A stretch of 64,000 nt of DNA, from contig JAAXJR010000030.1 of assembly GCA_012269745.1 (NCBI GenBank), positions 85,961 to 149,960 of the forward strand, read 5' to 3'. The DNA comes from Flavobacteriales bacterium. Its GTDB lineage: Bacteria > Bacteroidota > Bacteroidia > Flavobacteriales > Schleiferiaceae. Shown one piece after another: positions 17,518 to 26,962 of this stretch. The translations under genes and the position numbers were made by a program. Each line of letters starts with the position of its first letter. Positions within the stretch are counted from its first letter, which is position 1. A model generated the notes under the pieces. It made no database searches and was not told where the DNA came from. It worked only from the letters and a program-made list of their open reading frames with translations.

Positions 17518-18369
17518 ATGAAAAAGTTTCTTCTCGCATTGTTCGTATTAGGCGCTAGTTTCACGGCGAAATCTCAGGACATGCTTATTTACAAGGATAA
17601 AACCATTGATGAAGTCACCATCATGGAAGTCACTCCAGATTTCATCAAGTATCGTGAATTCGGTTCCCCTGTAAATTCCGTGATCTTCACTATTGAAAAA
17701 GACTACCTACAAAAAGTAGTTTTTGAAAGCGGTCGAGTCATGGATTTTAGTAAACAACTGATTGATGACGAGCGTGTTTATGCGGGTCAGCGAGATAGAG
17801 CACTAAAAGTAGACGTTGCCGGGTTTAGTGCTAATTACACTTTCGTGACCTATGAACAAGCAGTTACCCCATCCACTTCTTGGGAGGCCGGATTCATCTT
17901 CATTGGTGCCGGCTATGAAAACCAAAATGGATGGAACGATGCCGAGAATGCGATGGGCGGTGCAATCAACGTCGGCTATAAATTCAAACGCAGCCCCAAC
18001 TTCTACATGCAGCGCATGCGCTTTGGTCACATCATGAGAGGTACTTATGTGAAGCCAAATATGTTTGTAACAACCTACAACTACGATAGAGTTGATTACG
18101 ACCACCCTCCAGACCCAGTAACTTTCATGTACCCTACAACACGTGAAACAGCGGTTGCAGGTTCATTGCAGATCGATTTCGGTAACCAACTAGTATTCGC
18201 GGACCAGTTCCTTCTAGATTATGCCGCAGGTATTGGATACGGTTTTACCACAAAAGATTCTTGGAATCCTTCTAACTACGGCTTCTTAGGTGGTGCTGGA
18301 CCACAGAACTACACACCATATACATTCAGCTTTACCCTACGTGTAGGTTACTTGTTGAACAGTAAATAA
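17518..18369 (+). CDS. Secreted barrel-like envelope protein of unknown function
   Basis: A 283-residue protein with a cleavable signal peptide (MKKFLLALFVLGASFTAKSQ). An N-terminal segment, DMLIYKDKTIDEVTIMEV then IKYREFGSP, is a motif found at the start of many flavobacterial secreted proteins. The remainder alternates aromatic and polar residues, ending FSFTLRVGYLLNSK, consistent with an outer-membrane barrel. I do not recognise a specific function. It is divergent from the MFS gene and followed by a pair of strong terminators. Confidence 0.6.
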   Translation: MKKFLLALFVLGASFTAKSQDMLIYKDKTIDEVTIMEVTPDFIKYREFGSPVNSVIFTIEKDYLQKVVFESGRVMDFSKQLIDDERVYAGQRDRALKVDVAGFSANYTFVTYEQAVTPSTSWEAGFIFIGAGYENQNGWNDAENAMGGAINVGYKFKRSPNFYMQRMRFGHIMRGTYVKPNMFVTTYNYDRVDYDHPPDPVTFMYPTTRETAVAGSLQIDFGNQLVFADQFLLDYAAGIGYGFTTKDSWNPSNYGFLGGAGPQNYTPYTFSFTLRVGYLLNSK

Positions 18370-18390
18370 TAAAAGACCGCTCGCGGTTAA

Positions 18391-18424
18391 AATCCCCCGG
18401 CGCTGCGCGCCGGGGGATTTTTTT
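18391..18424 (+). terminator. Strong intrinsic terminator after the barrel-like gene
   Basis: A 13-base perfect stem, AATCCCCCGGCGC with its complement around a TGC loop, followed by T-rich sequence. It ends the + strand gene at 18369. Confidence 0.9.
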
Positions 18425-18442
18425 GCTCAAACTTTTGGACAT

Positions 18443-18475
18443 AAAAAAGCCCGGCGCACTGCGCCGGGCTTTTTA
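18443..18475. terminator. Second terminator, serving aconitase
   Basis: AGCCCGGCGC pairs with GCGCCGGGCT around ACT, with A6 on the left and T5 on the right. It works in both directions and ends the aconitase transcript. It shares the CCCGGCGC core with the neighbouring hairpin. Confidence 0.9.
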
Positions 18476-18494
18476 GTATCTAGTCCGCTTTGGA

Positions 18495-20762
18495 TTAAGC
18501 GTTCTGTGCTTTGATCAAGTTCAATGCAGAACCTGCCTTGAACCACTCAATCTGCTGTGCATTGTACGTGTGGTTCAACTTGATAGTATCTGTAGAACCA
18601 TCAGCGTGAACAACCTCAAGCGTCAATTGCTTGCCTGGAGCAAACGATGCAAGATCCGTGAAGTTGAATGTATCGTCTACCTGGATCAAATCGTAATCTG
18701 CTTCGTTATCGAAGGTCAGACCCAACATACCTTGCTTCTTCAAGTTCGTTTCGTGGATACGAGCAAATGACTTCACGATTACCGCGCGAACGCCAAGGTG
18801 ACGTGGCTCCATTGCTGCGTGCTCACGTGAAGAACCTTCACCGTAGTTATGATCACCCACAACGATAGAAGGAACACCGGCTGCTTTGTATGCACGCGCT
18901 ACATTAGGAACCTCATCCACTGAACCGTCCAATTGGTTCGTTACAGCGTTGGTCTCTTTAGTATATGCGTTTACTGCACCGATCAAGCAGTTGTTTGAAA
19001 TGTTATCAAGGTGACCGCGGTAACGCAACCATGGACCTGCCATTGAGATGTGATCCGTAGTACACTTACCAAAGGCCTTGATCAAAAGCTTAGCACCTTC
19101 GATGTTGGCACCGTCCCATGGAGCGAATGGGCTCAATAGTTGTAGACGCTGTGAATCTGGGCTCACAACTACTTCTACACCTGAACCGTCGGCTGCAGGA
19201 GCTTGGTAACCGTTATCTTCTACATCAAAACCAGCCGATGGCAATTCGTGACCTGTTGGCTCTGCCAATTTCACCTCTTCGCCATTTGCGTTGGTCAATG
19301 TATCTGTAACCGGGTTGAAATCTAGTTTACCAGAGATTGCGATTGCTGCAACCATTTCTGGTGACGTAACGAAGGCGTGTGTGTTCGGGTTACCGTCCGC
19401 ACGCTTCGCAAAGTTTCTGTTGAACGAGTGAACGATAGAGTTTTTCTCTTGCTTCTCAGCACCTTCACGAGCCCACTGTCCGATACATGGACCACAAGCA
19501 TTGGTAAAGATTCTCGTTCCCTCTAGTTTATTGAACGTATCCATCAAACCGTCACGCTCTGCAGTGTAACGCACTTGCTCAGAACCTGGGTTGATACCCA
19601 AGATCGCCTTTGGAGCAATGCCTTTCTCTACTGCATCAGCAACGATAGAAGCCGCACGTGTCAAATCTTCGTACGAAGAGTTAGTACATGAACCGATCAA
19701 TGCCCACTCAATGTCCGTTGGCCAATCGTTCGCTGCAGCTTTCTCCTTCATCTCAGCAACGGGTGTAGCGAGATCCGGAGTAAATGGTCCGTTCAAATGC
19801 GGTGTTAATTCGTCTAGGTTGATTTCGATCACTTGGTCGAAGTACTGCTCAGGGTTTGCATACACCTCAGCATCACCCGTCAAGTGCTCAGCTACTGCAT
19901 CAGCAGCATCTACTACATCTTGACGACCAGTTGCTGCCAAATAGCGACGCATGCTGTCGTCGTAACCGAATGTTGAAGTCGTTGCACCGATCTCAGCACC
20001 CATGTTACAGATGGTTCCTTTACCTGTAGCACTCAAGCTTTCTGCACCTTCACCGAAGTACTCAACGATTGCGCCAGTACCACCTTTCACCGTGAGGATA
20101 CCTGCCACCTTCAAAATGACATCCTTAGGCGCAGTCCAACCGTTCAAACGACCGGTGAGCTTCACACCAATAAGTTTCGGGAATTTAAGCTCCCAAGGCA
20201 TACCTGCCATTACATCTACAGCATCTGCACCACCTACACCGATAGCAACCATACCTAGACCCCCAGCGTTTACTGTATGAGAATCGGTACCGATCATCAT
20301 ACCGCCTGGGAAGGCATAGTTCTCAAGAACTACCTGGTGGATAATACCTGCACCTGGCTTCCAGAAACCAATGCCGTATTTGTTACATACTGAAGAAAGG
20401 AAGTTAAATACCTCGTTATTCTTGTTGATTCCGTCTTGCAAATCTTTGTCTGCACCTATTCTCGCTTGGATCAAGTGATCTGCGTGAGCCGTAGAAGGAA
20501 CCGCTACTTTGTCTTTACCTGCTTGCATGAATTGCAACAAAGCCATCTGAGCCGTTGCATCTTGCATTGCTACACGGTCTGGTGCAAAGTCTACATAGCT
20601 AGCACCGCGATCGTACGCTTGGTTTGCCGCTCCATCCCAAAGGTGAGCGTATAAAATTTTCTCAGAAAGTGTAAGTGGCTTACCCACTGCTTCACGAGCA
20701 GCAGCAATGCGCTCAGGATAGCGCTCATACACTTTGCGAATCATGTCGATATCGAATGTCAT
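18495..20762 (-). CDS. acn: Aconitate hydratase, mitochondrial type
   Basis: This 755-residue TCA-cycle enzyme interconverts citrate and isocitrate with a [4Fe-4S] cluster. The three cluster Cys are at about residues 358 ([10 protein letters not shown]), 423 and 426 ([10 protein letters not shown]). The substrate-loop Ser/Arg region [17 protein letters not shown] lies in the swivelling C-terminal domain. Order of domains and length are those of the mitochondrial-type aconitases found in Bacteroidota, not of AcnA (about 890) or AcnB (about 860). It stands alone as a transcript with a terminator just downstream. Confidence 0.96.
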   Translation of the reverse strand: MTFDIDMIRKVYERYPERIAAAREAVGKPLTLSEKILYAHLWDGAANQAYDRGASYVDFAPDRVAMQDATAQMALLQFMQAGKDKVAVPSTAHADHLIQARIGADKDLQDGINKNNEVFNFLSSVCNKYGIGFWKPGAGIIHQVVLENYAFPGGMMIGTDSHTVNAGGLGMVAIGVGGADAVDVMAGMPWELKFPKLIGVKLTGRLNGWTAPKDVILKVAGILTVKGGTGAIVEYFGEGAESLSATGKGTICNMGAEIGATTSTFGYDDSMRRYLAATGRQDVVDAADAVAEHLTGDAEVYANPEQYFDQVIEINLDELTPHLNGPFTPDLATPVAEMKEKAAANDWPTDIEWALIGSCTNSSYEDLTRAASIVADAVEKGIAPKAILGINPGSEQVRYTAERDGLMDTFNKLEGTRIFTNACGPCIGQWAREGAEKQEKNSIVHSFNRNFAKRADGNPNTHAFVTSPEMVAAIAISGKLDFNPVTDTLTNANGEEVKLAEPTGHELPSAGFDVEDNGYQAPAADGSGVEVVVSPDSQRLQLLSPFAPWDGANIEGAKLLIKAFGKCTTDHISMAGPWLRYRGHLDNISNNCLIGAVNAYTKETNAVTNQLDGSVDEVPNVARAYKAAGVPSIVVGDHNYGEGSSREHAAMEPRHLGVRAVIVKSFARIHETNLKKQGMLGLTFDNEADYDLIQVDDTFNFTDLASFAPGKQLTLEVVHADGSTDTIKLNHTYNAQQIEWFKAGSALNLIKAQNA

Positions 20763-20928
20763 ATCAGAGTGGTTTTTCGCGTTAGTGGCACGAATTTACT
20801 ACATAAATAGACTCGTTCAGCATGAGTTTTAGCTAAGATGTAATAGCTATAGACTATTCCCAAAAGAATCTCAAAAAGAGACACTTGCAAATGAGAAATT
20901 AGGAAAATACAGGGACTTTAATTCCGAA

Positions 20929-21747
20929 TTAAGGAATTAGCACTTTCAAATTGTGGTGCCAATTTTCACCTTCTACACGCAATACGTGAATACCTGTGCT
21001 CCAACCCAAGGTGCTAAGGTGGTGAGATGCCTTAGGATCAGCATTGTACAGCTCCTTGCCTTGCATATCGAAGATGCGTAAACCAATGGGTGAATCTGTA
21101 CTTACATCCATAGTATGACCGTCCTGAGCAACACAAAGATTGCGCAACACGCGGTCCATCACATCAAGAAGTTCAAAAGCAACGGTAAAGGAAGTGTCCT
21201 TCTCAGGATTGAAACTCCAATCCTTAATGGTGAAGCTTTTCGCACTATCAGCCACATCCATACGCAGCCATCCAAAACATGCGCTGTCGTCTTTCAAGAT
21301 GCGCAATCCGAGGTAACCGTCTGTTACCGGACCTGCCCAATTGGAATTCGGATAAGCAACACCGTCCACCAAGAACGCCATGTACCCTACTTTCAATGAG
21401 TTGTTGATGCCAGAGAATCCAGCGCTCGGGTTCAATACAGTTCCAGGAACCGCGTTAGCTACATAGTTGAAGCTATTCGCTGCAGCACCCAAGGCAAGGT
21501 TTCCTTCAATACTGTCGCCAGGGCGCAGAAGGATGGAAGTTACGTTGCCTAATTGGCCACCGTTAAGAACATGTTCAATGGTAAAGTCAACGATGGTATC
21601 GCCGTCTAAATCCAATTCAAAAATGCCATCCACAACAGTAGTGTCGTCGATATCTGTATACAGCAATTGTGCTTGTGCAGAATTCGCTCCAAGGACTGCA
21701 GCAGCAGCGCCTAAGTACGAAGAGATTTTCTTGGATTTGTCGTTCAT
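20929..21747 (-). CDS. Secreted protein with putative type IX secretion C-terminal sorting domain
   Basis: A 272-residue secreted protein with a signal peptide (about residues 1-27, ending NSAQAQ). The body is rich in Asp, Asn and Gly and has the pattern 'DIDDTTVVDGIFELDLDGD', similar to secreted proteins with PEP-like or calcium-binding surfaces. The last 75 residues, with IGLRIFDMQGKELY and a final 'STGIHVLRVEG' plus a short Lys/Val tail, match a type A sorting domain recognised by the T9SS. The protein is thus probably exported to the cell surface. Function of the mature part is unknown. Confidence 0.68.
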   Translation of the reverse strand: MNDKSKKISSYLGAAAAVLGANSAQAQLLYTDIDDTTVVDGIFELDLDGDTIVDFTIEHVLNGGQLGNVTSILLRPGDSIEGNLALGAAANSFNYVANAVPGTVLNPSAGFSGINNSLKVGYMAFLVDGVAYPNSNWAGPVTDGYLGLRILKDDSACFGWLRMDVADSAKSFTIKDWSFNPEKDTSFTVAFELLDVMDRVLRNLCVAQDGHTMDVSTDSPIGLRIFDMQGKELYNADPKASHHLSTLGWSTGIHVLRVEGENWHHNLKVLIP

Positions 21748-21762
21748 GTCGGCAAATATAGC

Positions 21763-24219
21763 TTAAAAGCGCCTGAGCTGTGGGGAAATAACAGTCTTTA
21801 ACAATGAAATATCAACCTTCTTATTCACGACGGAACTAAGGGCCTTTAGCGACCGATCAAGTGCGCTAGAAATCTCTCCTGATTCCACCGCCTGGAGCAA
21901 GGACTCAAAAGACAGATCAATGATTTCAGTATACGGGTCCAATTCCAACACCAACGCCGTCTTCTCAAACTCTTCGGACCAACTTACCTTTTCCCGCCAG
22001 CCCAGTGGAACCTGCTCGTTCCCTTTCATTCTGCGCTGACTTTGCAGGACAGCATCGAGATCTCGGTGCATATGGACCACCACCTTTCGCCCTTTGGGCA
22101 GGGGCGCCTGGCGCAAGAGTGGCTCCACAATCTTGATGGCTTTGCCGCGCTGGGCATCCAGCCACCCTGCATCTAATTCCCACTGACGCACCTTTTCGTG
22201 CTCAAAATACCCCTTGGCATTGTGCTCGTCTTTACTTCGTACGCCATCCGAAACGGCAGCAACTCCACAAGCCTCCAGTAATTGCATCGCTAAAGAAGTA
22301 CCGCTACGCGGCGGGCCGGTGACAATAAATAAAGGCTCCTTCTCTTCAACCTCTAGCAGCTTCATCTGCAGCGCCTTCGCCGTCCCGGCTTCCTCCATCA
22401 TGCCGAGTTTGGCAAAACAGAGTGCTGCGAGACCGTGTAAAGCAGGTTGGTAAAACAGTAAGTTCAGACTTTCTAAAGCAGCATCCAGGGCATCGTCCCA
22501 CCTTTGCAATAGCAAGAAAGTGCGTGCACGAAGGTTCCAAATATCTACCCCCTGATGCGCTTCATTATCTAATAGCGTGGTCAATTCTTCTAAATTCCCA
22601 GCCTTCAGGAGCAATTGGCCCCACAAGACCACGACACTCTCGTGCGAAGCACTGCTCAGTCCGTGTGGAAGTTCAACTGTACCTGTAGCCTTCAAGGTGA
22701 GCAAGGCCTGATAAAATGACCAGATCAAATTTTCCGGCGCATCTGCCTTGCTTACGATTCTTTCCAAGGCATTATAGTTACCGGCATCGGCCAGCACAGA
22801 GGCAGCTAATTGCAAGTATCGCTCTGGCACTTCGGAGCGATCTGTGAGTGGTTCTATAACCTGCCATGCCTCGGACAGACGTTTTTCAGCGCGCAGACTT
22901 CGCGCCAAGTAATAGCGGTTCTCTTGCAGCCTTCCTTCTTCACTGACCAATTGGTTTTCGTCCAAATAACCCAAATCCACCAAGGATTGTAGCAATTGCT
23001 CGTCAGCAGAGAACGTTTCTTCATTCACTCGCGGATCCGCTGATTTCAAAGCTTGTACTTGCTTTCCGCTGAACGGCACAGGCACCCTACCCTCCATGGT
23101 CTTCGGTGCTTTTAATCCGTGCGCAGCCAAAACAATCGGCGCGACATCTAATAGATTCAAGCCTTTCCAATTTAATTCATCGGTAAAGAGCGGACCTTTG
23201 GCCGCGAACACCCCGTGGAAGTTGTGCTCCAATGCTGGCGCTCCAGCATGCTCCGGCAAGGCAATAATTCGGTCCTTACCGGAAACAAAGCCGTGATCGC
23301 TAATAAGCAATGCGGTGCCATTGGGGTCCAATTGGCCCATGAGCGCGCTTAAACACAAATCGTGCAAACGGTAAGCGCTTTCCACAATGTGCTGATACCT
23401 GGTAAAGTCTTCGTCACTCACCCCATTGAGCTGAGGCGGTGCGTACTTCATTCCAAGGTGCTTGTAATGATCAAGGGCATCAAAATATATACTGGCATGA
23501 CCTCCAGCACCGTAATCCAGCGCGAACGTGGCCAACAATTGAACGTTCAAAGCATGCGTGGTAATCTTCAGCACACTGCGCACTACATCATCCTTGCTGT
23601 CCAATTCCATGTTGGGAAAGAACTGAGCAATAGCGGCCGCAGGAATTTCTTCGGGCTGCAACAATAGCGAAGACAAGAGCTCATGGTGCTCTTTTGGGGC
23701 CATCCCGTCCGGTAGCCAGCGTAAATCCTCGCTCACGGCTAGGTTTGAAACGCGTATTGCGCCCAATGAACTTTCTTTAGCAGGATGCGACGGCCACCAC
23801 GCTACGCTTGAAGCGGGAATTCCTTGCTTTTCGAGGTAGTCAAAGTAGGAAGGCATTTGGATGGACGAGCCTCTAACGGCGCGAATAGCACCCTCGTACA
23901 TTTCTGTAAATCCATGAATTCCGTGCGCCGATGGCCACGAAGAGGTCGCGATCGACGTCCAAAGCATCGGAGAGATGGGCGGATCAAGAGTGGCTAAATT
24001 CGCATGTACTCCAGCACTCAACAGTTCTGCTAGCGCAGGCATCTTTCCTTGTTGCAAGAGCGGATACATGCTATTCCAATCGGCTGCATCCCAACCAATG
24101 AGCATGCTATCATATAGTGGTCGCTCAGTAAGATCAGGCAGTTCAATCCCCTTGAGCGCTGCCACATTTCTGTACCCTCCTGCTAAAAAACCTAATGTAT
24201 GTTTTGGATTCACTGCCAC
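21763..24219 (-). CDS. Fusion: alkaline-phosphatase-superfamily phosphodiesterase, TPR linker, sulfotransferase
   Basis: An 818-residue three-part protein with no signal peptide. Residues 35-385 look like a type I phosphodiesterase/nucleotide pyrophosphatase: Asp44 in IGWDAADWNSM, a nucleophile candidate Ser83 in PPISPMLWTS, Asp247/Asp250-His251 in YFDALDHYKH, Asp308-His309 in LISDHGF and His332 in LEHNFHG give the two-metal set. Residues 400-620 are helical, with TPR-like periodicity. Residues 630-818 carry a sulfotransferase-like cofactor loop GPPRSGTSL (635-643) and an HMHRDLDAVLQS segment like the 3'-phosphate-binding region. Each module is recognisable; the combined substrate is not. It is divergent from the permease at 24269. 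It could modify or trim a nucleotide-activated or sulfated glycan. Confidence 0.78.
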   Translation of the reverse strand: MAVNPKHTLGFLAGGYRNVAALKGIELPDLTERPLYDSMLIGWDAADWNSMYPLLQQGKMPALAELLSAGVHANLATLDPPISPMLWTSIATSSWPSAHGIHGFTEMYEGAIRAVRGSSIQMPSYFDYLEKQGIPASSVAWWPSHPAKESSLGAIRVSNLAVSEDLRWLPDGMAPKEHHELLSSLLLQPEEIPAAAIAQFFPNMELDSKDDVVRSVLKITTHALNVQLLATFALDYGAGGHASIYFDALDHYKHLGMKYAPPQLNGVSDEDFTRYQHIVESAYRLHDLCLSALMGQLDPNGTALLISDHGFVSGKDRIIALPEHAGAPALEHNFHGVFAAKGPLFTDELNWKGLNLLDVAPIVLAAHGLKAPKTMEGRVPVPFSGKQVQALKSADPRVNEETFSADEQLLQSLVDLGYLDENQLVSEEGRLQENRYYLARSLRAEKRLSEAWQVIEPLTDRSEVPERYLQLAASVLADAGNYNALERIVSKADAPENLIWSFYQALLTLKATGTVELPHGLSSASHESVVVLWGQLLLKAGNLEELTTLLDNEAHQGVDIWNLRARTFLLLQRWDDALDAALESLNLLFYQPALHGLAALCFAKLGMMEEAGTAKALQMKLLEVEEKEPLFIVTGPPRSGTSLAMQLLEACGVAAVSDGVRSKDEHNAKGYFEHEKVRQWELDAGWLDAQRGKAIKIVEPLLRQAPLPKGRKVVVHMHRDLDAVLQSQRRMKGNEQVPLGWREKVSWSEEFEKTALVLELDPYTEIIDLSFESLLQAVESGEISSALDRSLKALSSVVNKKVDISLLKTVISPQLRRF

Positions 24220-24236
24220 AGCGTAAAAGTAATTGC

Positions 24237-24244
24237 TAAATTTG
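24237..24244 (+). promoter_or_regulatory. -7 promoter element of the MacB-like permease gene
   Basis: TAAATTTG matches TAnnTTTG, 24 bases before the ATG at 24269. No -33 TTG at the right distance. Confidence 0.45.
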
Positions 24245-24268
24245 GCTTAAGCCCTAAGCACCTACCCT

Positions 24269-25507
24269 ATGCGACTAAAGAATTTCAAAGAAACCACAGC
24301 CTTAGCTTGGTCAGCTATTAAAGCATCACCACTTAGGACTATTTTAACGTCGCTCATCATTTCTTTCGGCATCATGGCCTTGGTCGGTATTTTAAGTGCT
24401 ACAGATGCATTGAAACAAAGCCTAGAGAGCAACTTCACCTCCTTAGGTGCGAACACGTTAACTATTAGAAACTCCCAGGGCGGCTTCTTTGTAGGCAATG
24501 CCGATTACCGTCAGAATCCAAAAATCACTTACCGCGAAGCATTGCGGTTTAAAGAGCGTATGGACTATCCTGGAGCAAAAACATCCCTCACCTATATAGC
24601 TTCCGGAACTGCCAAGCTCTCCTACCAAAATGTGAGTACCAATCCGAATACGCTAATTACAGCAACGGATGAGAATTACATGTACACCGGCGGCTTCGAC
24701 CTTGCGGAAGGAAGAAACTTCACTTTAGACGATGTATATTCTGGACGGAACTACACCATTTTAGGTAGTGAAACTAAACAAGACTTGTTTGGAGACGGTC
24801 CTGCCGCGGGCAAGACCATTCGCATCCAAGGGAAGCCCTACCTAGTTATTGGCACCCTCGCCGAGAAAGGATCATCGGGACTTTTCTCCGGTGACCGCGG
24901 TGCCTGGGTAACGTTAAACTATGCGCGTGCAAATTTCTCTGGGGGTTCACCCAACTACACCCTGAGTGTGAATGCACCTAGCGCTGAAACTTTGGATGCG
25001 GTCCAAGGACAATGCATGGCACTGATGCGTAGCGTAAGAAAATTGGTCCCAAAAGAACGCGACAACTTTAGCATTACGCGCAGTGATAGCGTGGCGAAGA
25101 GCTTGATTGAAAACCTCAACATGGTGACTACTGGTGCCTTTATTATTGGAAGTATTACCCTTTTAGGAGCATCTATTGCATTAATGAACATAATGCTTGT
25201 AAGCGTTACAGAGCGTACCAGAGAGATTGGCACTCGTAAAGCCATTGGCGCAACAAAAAGAGCCATCAGTTCTCAGTTCCTCTCAGAGGCGGTTATGATT
25301 ACACAGATCGGCGGATGGGCAGGTATTTTGTTCGGGATTATCATCGGGAATGTCGTAGCCAACCAGATTGGTGGATTCTTTTTCATTCCTTGGCTCTGGA
25401 TTATTGTGGCCTTCGTGATCTCAGTGCTTGTTGGTGTTGCTGCAGGATGGTACCCTGCAACCAAGGCGGCAGACCTCGATCCTGTGGAGGCACTGCGCTA
25501 CGAATAG
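24269..25507 (+). CDS. MacB/FtsX-type ABC transporter permease
   Basis: A 412-residue permease with the type VII ABC layout: one membrane helix near the start (about residues 20-42), a large periplasmic MacB_PCD-type domain (45-270), then three membrane helices between about 285 and 405, ending DLDPVEALRYE, the usual closing motif. VTERTREIGTRKAIGATKR is the cytoplasmic coupling segment. Such proteins push lipoproteins, peptides or antibiotics outward, or act mechanically. No ATPase partner is next to it, so the pump would rely on one encoded elsewhere. The gene is followed closely by the small membrane-protein gene on the opposite strand. Confidence 0.9.
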   Translation: MRLKNFKETTALAWSAIKASPLRTILTSLIISFGIMALVGILSATDALKQSLESNFTSLGANTLTIRNSQGGFFVGNADYRQNPKITYREALRFKERMDYPGAKTSLTYIASGTAKLSYQNVSTNPNTLITATDENYMYTGGFDLAEGRNFTLDDVYSGRNYTILGSETKQDLFGDGPAAGKTIRIQGKPYLVIGTLAEKGSSGLFSGDRGAWVTLNYARANFSGGSPNYTLSVNAPSAETLDAVQGQCMALMRSVRKLVPKERDNFSITRSDSVAKSLIENLNMVTTGAFIIGSITLLGASIALMNIMLVSVTERTREIGTRKAIGATKRAISSQFLSEAVMITQIGGWAGILFGIIIGNVVANQIGGFFFIPWLWIIVAFVISVLVGVAAGWYPATKAADLDPVEALRYE

Positions 25508-25508
25508 G

Positions 25509-25676
25509 TTATTTCTTCTCCACCATAGTGTACCCTACCCCTGCCCCAAAGGCGATTCCCAAGGAAATCCACAATCCAATGTTGTCGGTTAAGGCGCCAA
25601 CTAGGATCCCTATTATTAATCCTGCTGTGATGTAAGGCACGACTTTCTCGTCGATTGCTTTGGAATTTTTCTTCAT
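25509..25676 (-). CDS. Small two-span membrane protein (55 residues)
   Basis: A short gene of 55 residues read leftwards from an ATG at 25676. It begins MKKNSKAIDEKVVPYITAG, then a hydrophobic span of about 15 residues (ITAGLIIGILVGALT), a short polar turn DNIG, and a second span (LWISLGIAFGAGVGYT), ending MVEKK. Gly-rich helices like these resemble glycine-zipper or small transporter-accessory proteins. The stop lies two bases from the permease stop on the other strand. Coding is supported by the clean frame, Lys-rich ends and hydrophobic pattern; there is no clear homologue in memory. Confidence 0.6.
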   Translation of the reverse strand: MKKNSKAIDEKVVPYITAGLIIGILVGALTDNIGLWISLGIAFGAGVGYTMVEKK

Positions 25677-25694
25677 TAAGTGAATGTAATAAAT

Positions 25695-25721
25695 AAAAAA
25701 GCCGCCCCGAGGGACGGCTTT
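25695..25721 (-). terminator. Terminator of the rpsF-rpsR-rplI operon
   Basis: On the - strand AAAGCCGTCCC pairs with GGGGCGGCTT (one G-U pair), followed by a T-run. It lies about 25 bases beyond the rplI stop and just before the small membrane-protein start. Confidence 0.85.
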
Positions 25722-25746
25722 CGCATTCGCGATATAGTCTTGTCGT

Positions 25747-26196
25747 TTAAGCTTCCGCTACAACGTCAAATTCAAAGTTTACTACAACTTCACGGTGCAA
25801 ACGCACTGCAGCAGTGTAGTGACCTAGTGCCTTGATAGAACCACCTACGATTTGGATGAATTTCTTCTCAATACTAACACCAGCCTTCGCTAGTTCGTCT
25901 GCTACGTTTTGGTTAGTAACTGCACCGAAGAGCTTGTTACCTGTACCTACCTTAGCAGTCATCTTCAACTCAACACCGGCCAATTTCTCAGCAGTTGCTT
26001 TTGCATCAGCGATAGCTTGAGCTTCCTTGTGTGCACGTTGACGCAAGTTCTCAGCCAATACTTTTTTAGCGCTCTCAGTTGCCAATACTGCGTAACCCTG
26101 TGGGATCAAGAAGTTGCGACCGTAACCGTCTTTTACAGTTACCACGTCATCAGCAAAACCTACGTTCTCTACGTCTTTCTTTAGAATGATTTCCAT
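25747..26196 (-). CDS. rplI: 50S ribosomal protein L9
   Basis: This 149-residue protein binds 23S rRNA with its N-terminal domain. It has the usual opening MEIILKKDVENVGFADDVVTVKDGYGRNFLIPQG, ending in the long helix and a C-terminal domain. It is the last gene of the conserved rpsF-rpsR-rplI cluster; the upstream gap to rpsR is nine bases. Confidence 0.97.
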   Translation of the reverse strand: MEIILKKDVENVGFADDVVTVKDGYGRNFLIPQGYAVLATESAKKVLAENLRQRAHKEAQAIADAKATAEKLAGVELKMTAKVGTGNKLFGAVTNQNVADELAKAGVSIEKKFIQIVGGSIKALGHYTAAVRLHREVVVNFEFDVVAEA

Positions 26197-26205
26197 GGTA
26201 ATGTC

Positions 26206-26481
26206 TTATTTAAGGTTATCTGCTACGTAAGGCATCAATGCAATGTGACGTGCACGCTTGATAGCCGTAGACAATTTTCTTTGGTATTTCAATGAAGTAC
26301 CGGTCAAACGACGTGGCAAGATTTTTCCCTGTGGGTTTACAAAACGCAACAAGTAATCTGGATCCTTGTAGTCGATGTATTTGATGCCGGCTTTCTTAAA
26401 ACGACAGTATTTCTTCTGGTTGCCGCTTTCTACGTTGATAGGCTGTAAGTAACGAACGTCGCCTTTTCCTCTAGTTGCCAT
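26206..26481 (-). CDS. rpsR: 30S ribosomal protein S18
   Basis: A 91-residue S18 with the signature [39 protein letters not shown] and [15 protein letters not shown]18 pairs with S6 on the platform of the small subunit. It lies between rpsF (12 bases) and rplI (nine bases) in one operon. A Cys (C27) is present, though the zinc-binding form is not expected. Confidence 0.97.
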   Translation of the reverse strand: MATRGKGDVRYLQPINVESGNQKKYCRFKKAGIKYIDYKDPDYLLRFVNPQGKILPRRLTGTSLKYQRKLSTAIKRARHIALMPYVADNLK

Positions 26482-26493
26482 AATTTCTTCTTA

Positions 26494-26826
26494 TTAAGCG
26501 TTAACTCTAGCACGACGCTTCGCAGCGTATTCAATGCCATATTTATCCATTCTTACTGTCAAAAAGCGCATGATACGCTCGTCACGCTTAAACTCAACCT
26601 CTAGTGGTGCAATTGCCTCACCAGGAGCTGTGTATTCTACAAAGTGGTAAAAGCCACTTTTTTTCTTTTGGATTGGGTAAGCCATCTTCTTGAGGCCCCA
26701 GTTTTCTTTGTTGATAATGCTCGCGCCTCTCTCTTTCAAGAATGACACGTACTTATCTACCGCTTCCTTTACCTGATCTTCAGATAAAACGGGATTCAAA
26801 ATGAAAACGGTTTCGTACTGATTCAT
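26494..26826 (-). CDS. rpsF: 30S ribosomal protein S6
   Basis: A 110-residue S6, first gene of the operon, with the typical [19 protein letters not shown] opening and [19 protein letters not shown] strand region. It has a -7 box 29 bases upstream on the - strand and is divergent from dnaX. No Glu tail addition motif is seen beyond the normal end ARVNA. Confidence 0.97.
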   Translation of the reverse strand: MNQYETVFILNPVLSEDQVKEAVDKYVSFLKERGASIINKENWGLKKMAYPIQKKKSGFYHFVEYTAPGEAIAPLEVEFKRDERIMRFLTVRMDKYGIEYAAKRRARVNA

Positions 26827-26855
26827 AATTAATTGAACTTAAAATTTAAGGAGTG

Positions 26856-26863
26856 CAAATGTA
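26856..26863 (-). promoter_or_regulatory. -7 promoter element of rpsF operon
   Basis: On the - strand TACATTTG matches TAnnTTTG exactly. A TTG at 26884-26886 lies 20 bases further upstream, as expected for the -33 element. This is one of the better-supported promoters here. Confidence 0.6.
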
Positions 26864-26950
26864 CAAGACTTTTCCTTTTGTTCCAACTAATGTTAGCAAC
26901 GTGTTTACAGCCTTTTTTTCTAGGGACATTTTATAGGTGCAAAGGTCGCT

Positions 26951-26958
26951 TATATTTG
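26951..26958 (+). promoter_or_regulatory. -7 promoter element of dnaX
   Basis: TATATTTG matches TAnnTTTG, only four bases before the dnaX ATG. If used, the transcript would start at or next to the start codon and be nearly leaderless. Confidence 0.4.
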
Positions 26959-26962
26959 TGGT

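Noticed and set aside
18495-20762. AcnA or AcnB
   Set aside because: Length of 755 residues and the domain order fit the mitochondrial-type aconitase.
26827-26962. A structured S6:S18-binding leader ahead of rpsF
   Set aside because: The leader from the predicted promoter is only about 25 bases, too short for the known structured motif.
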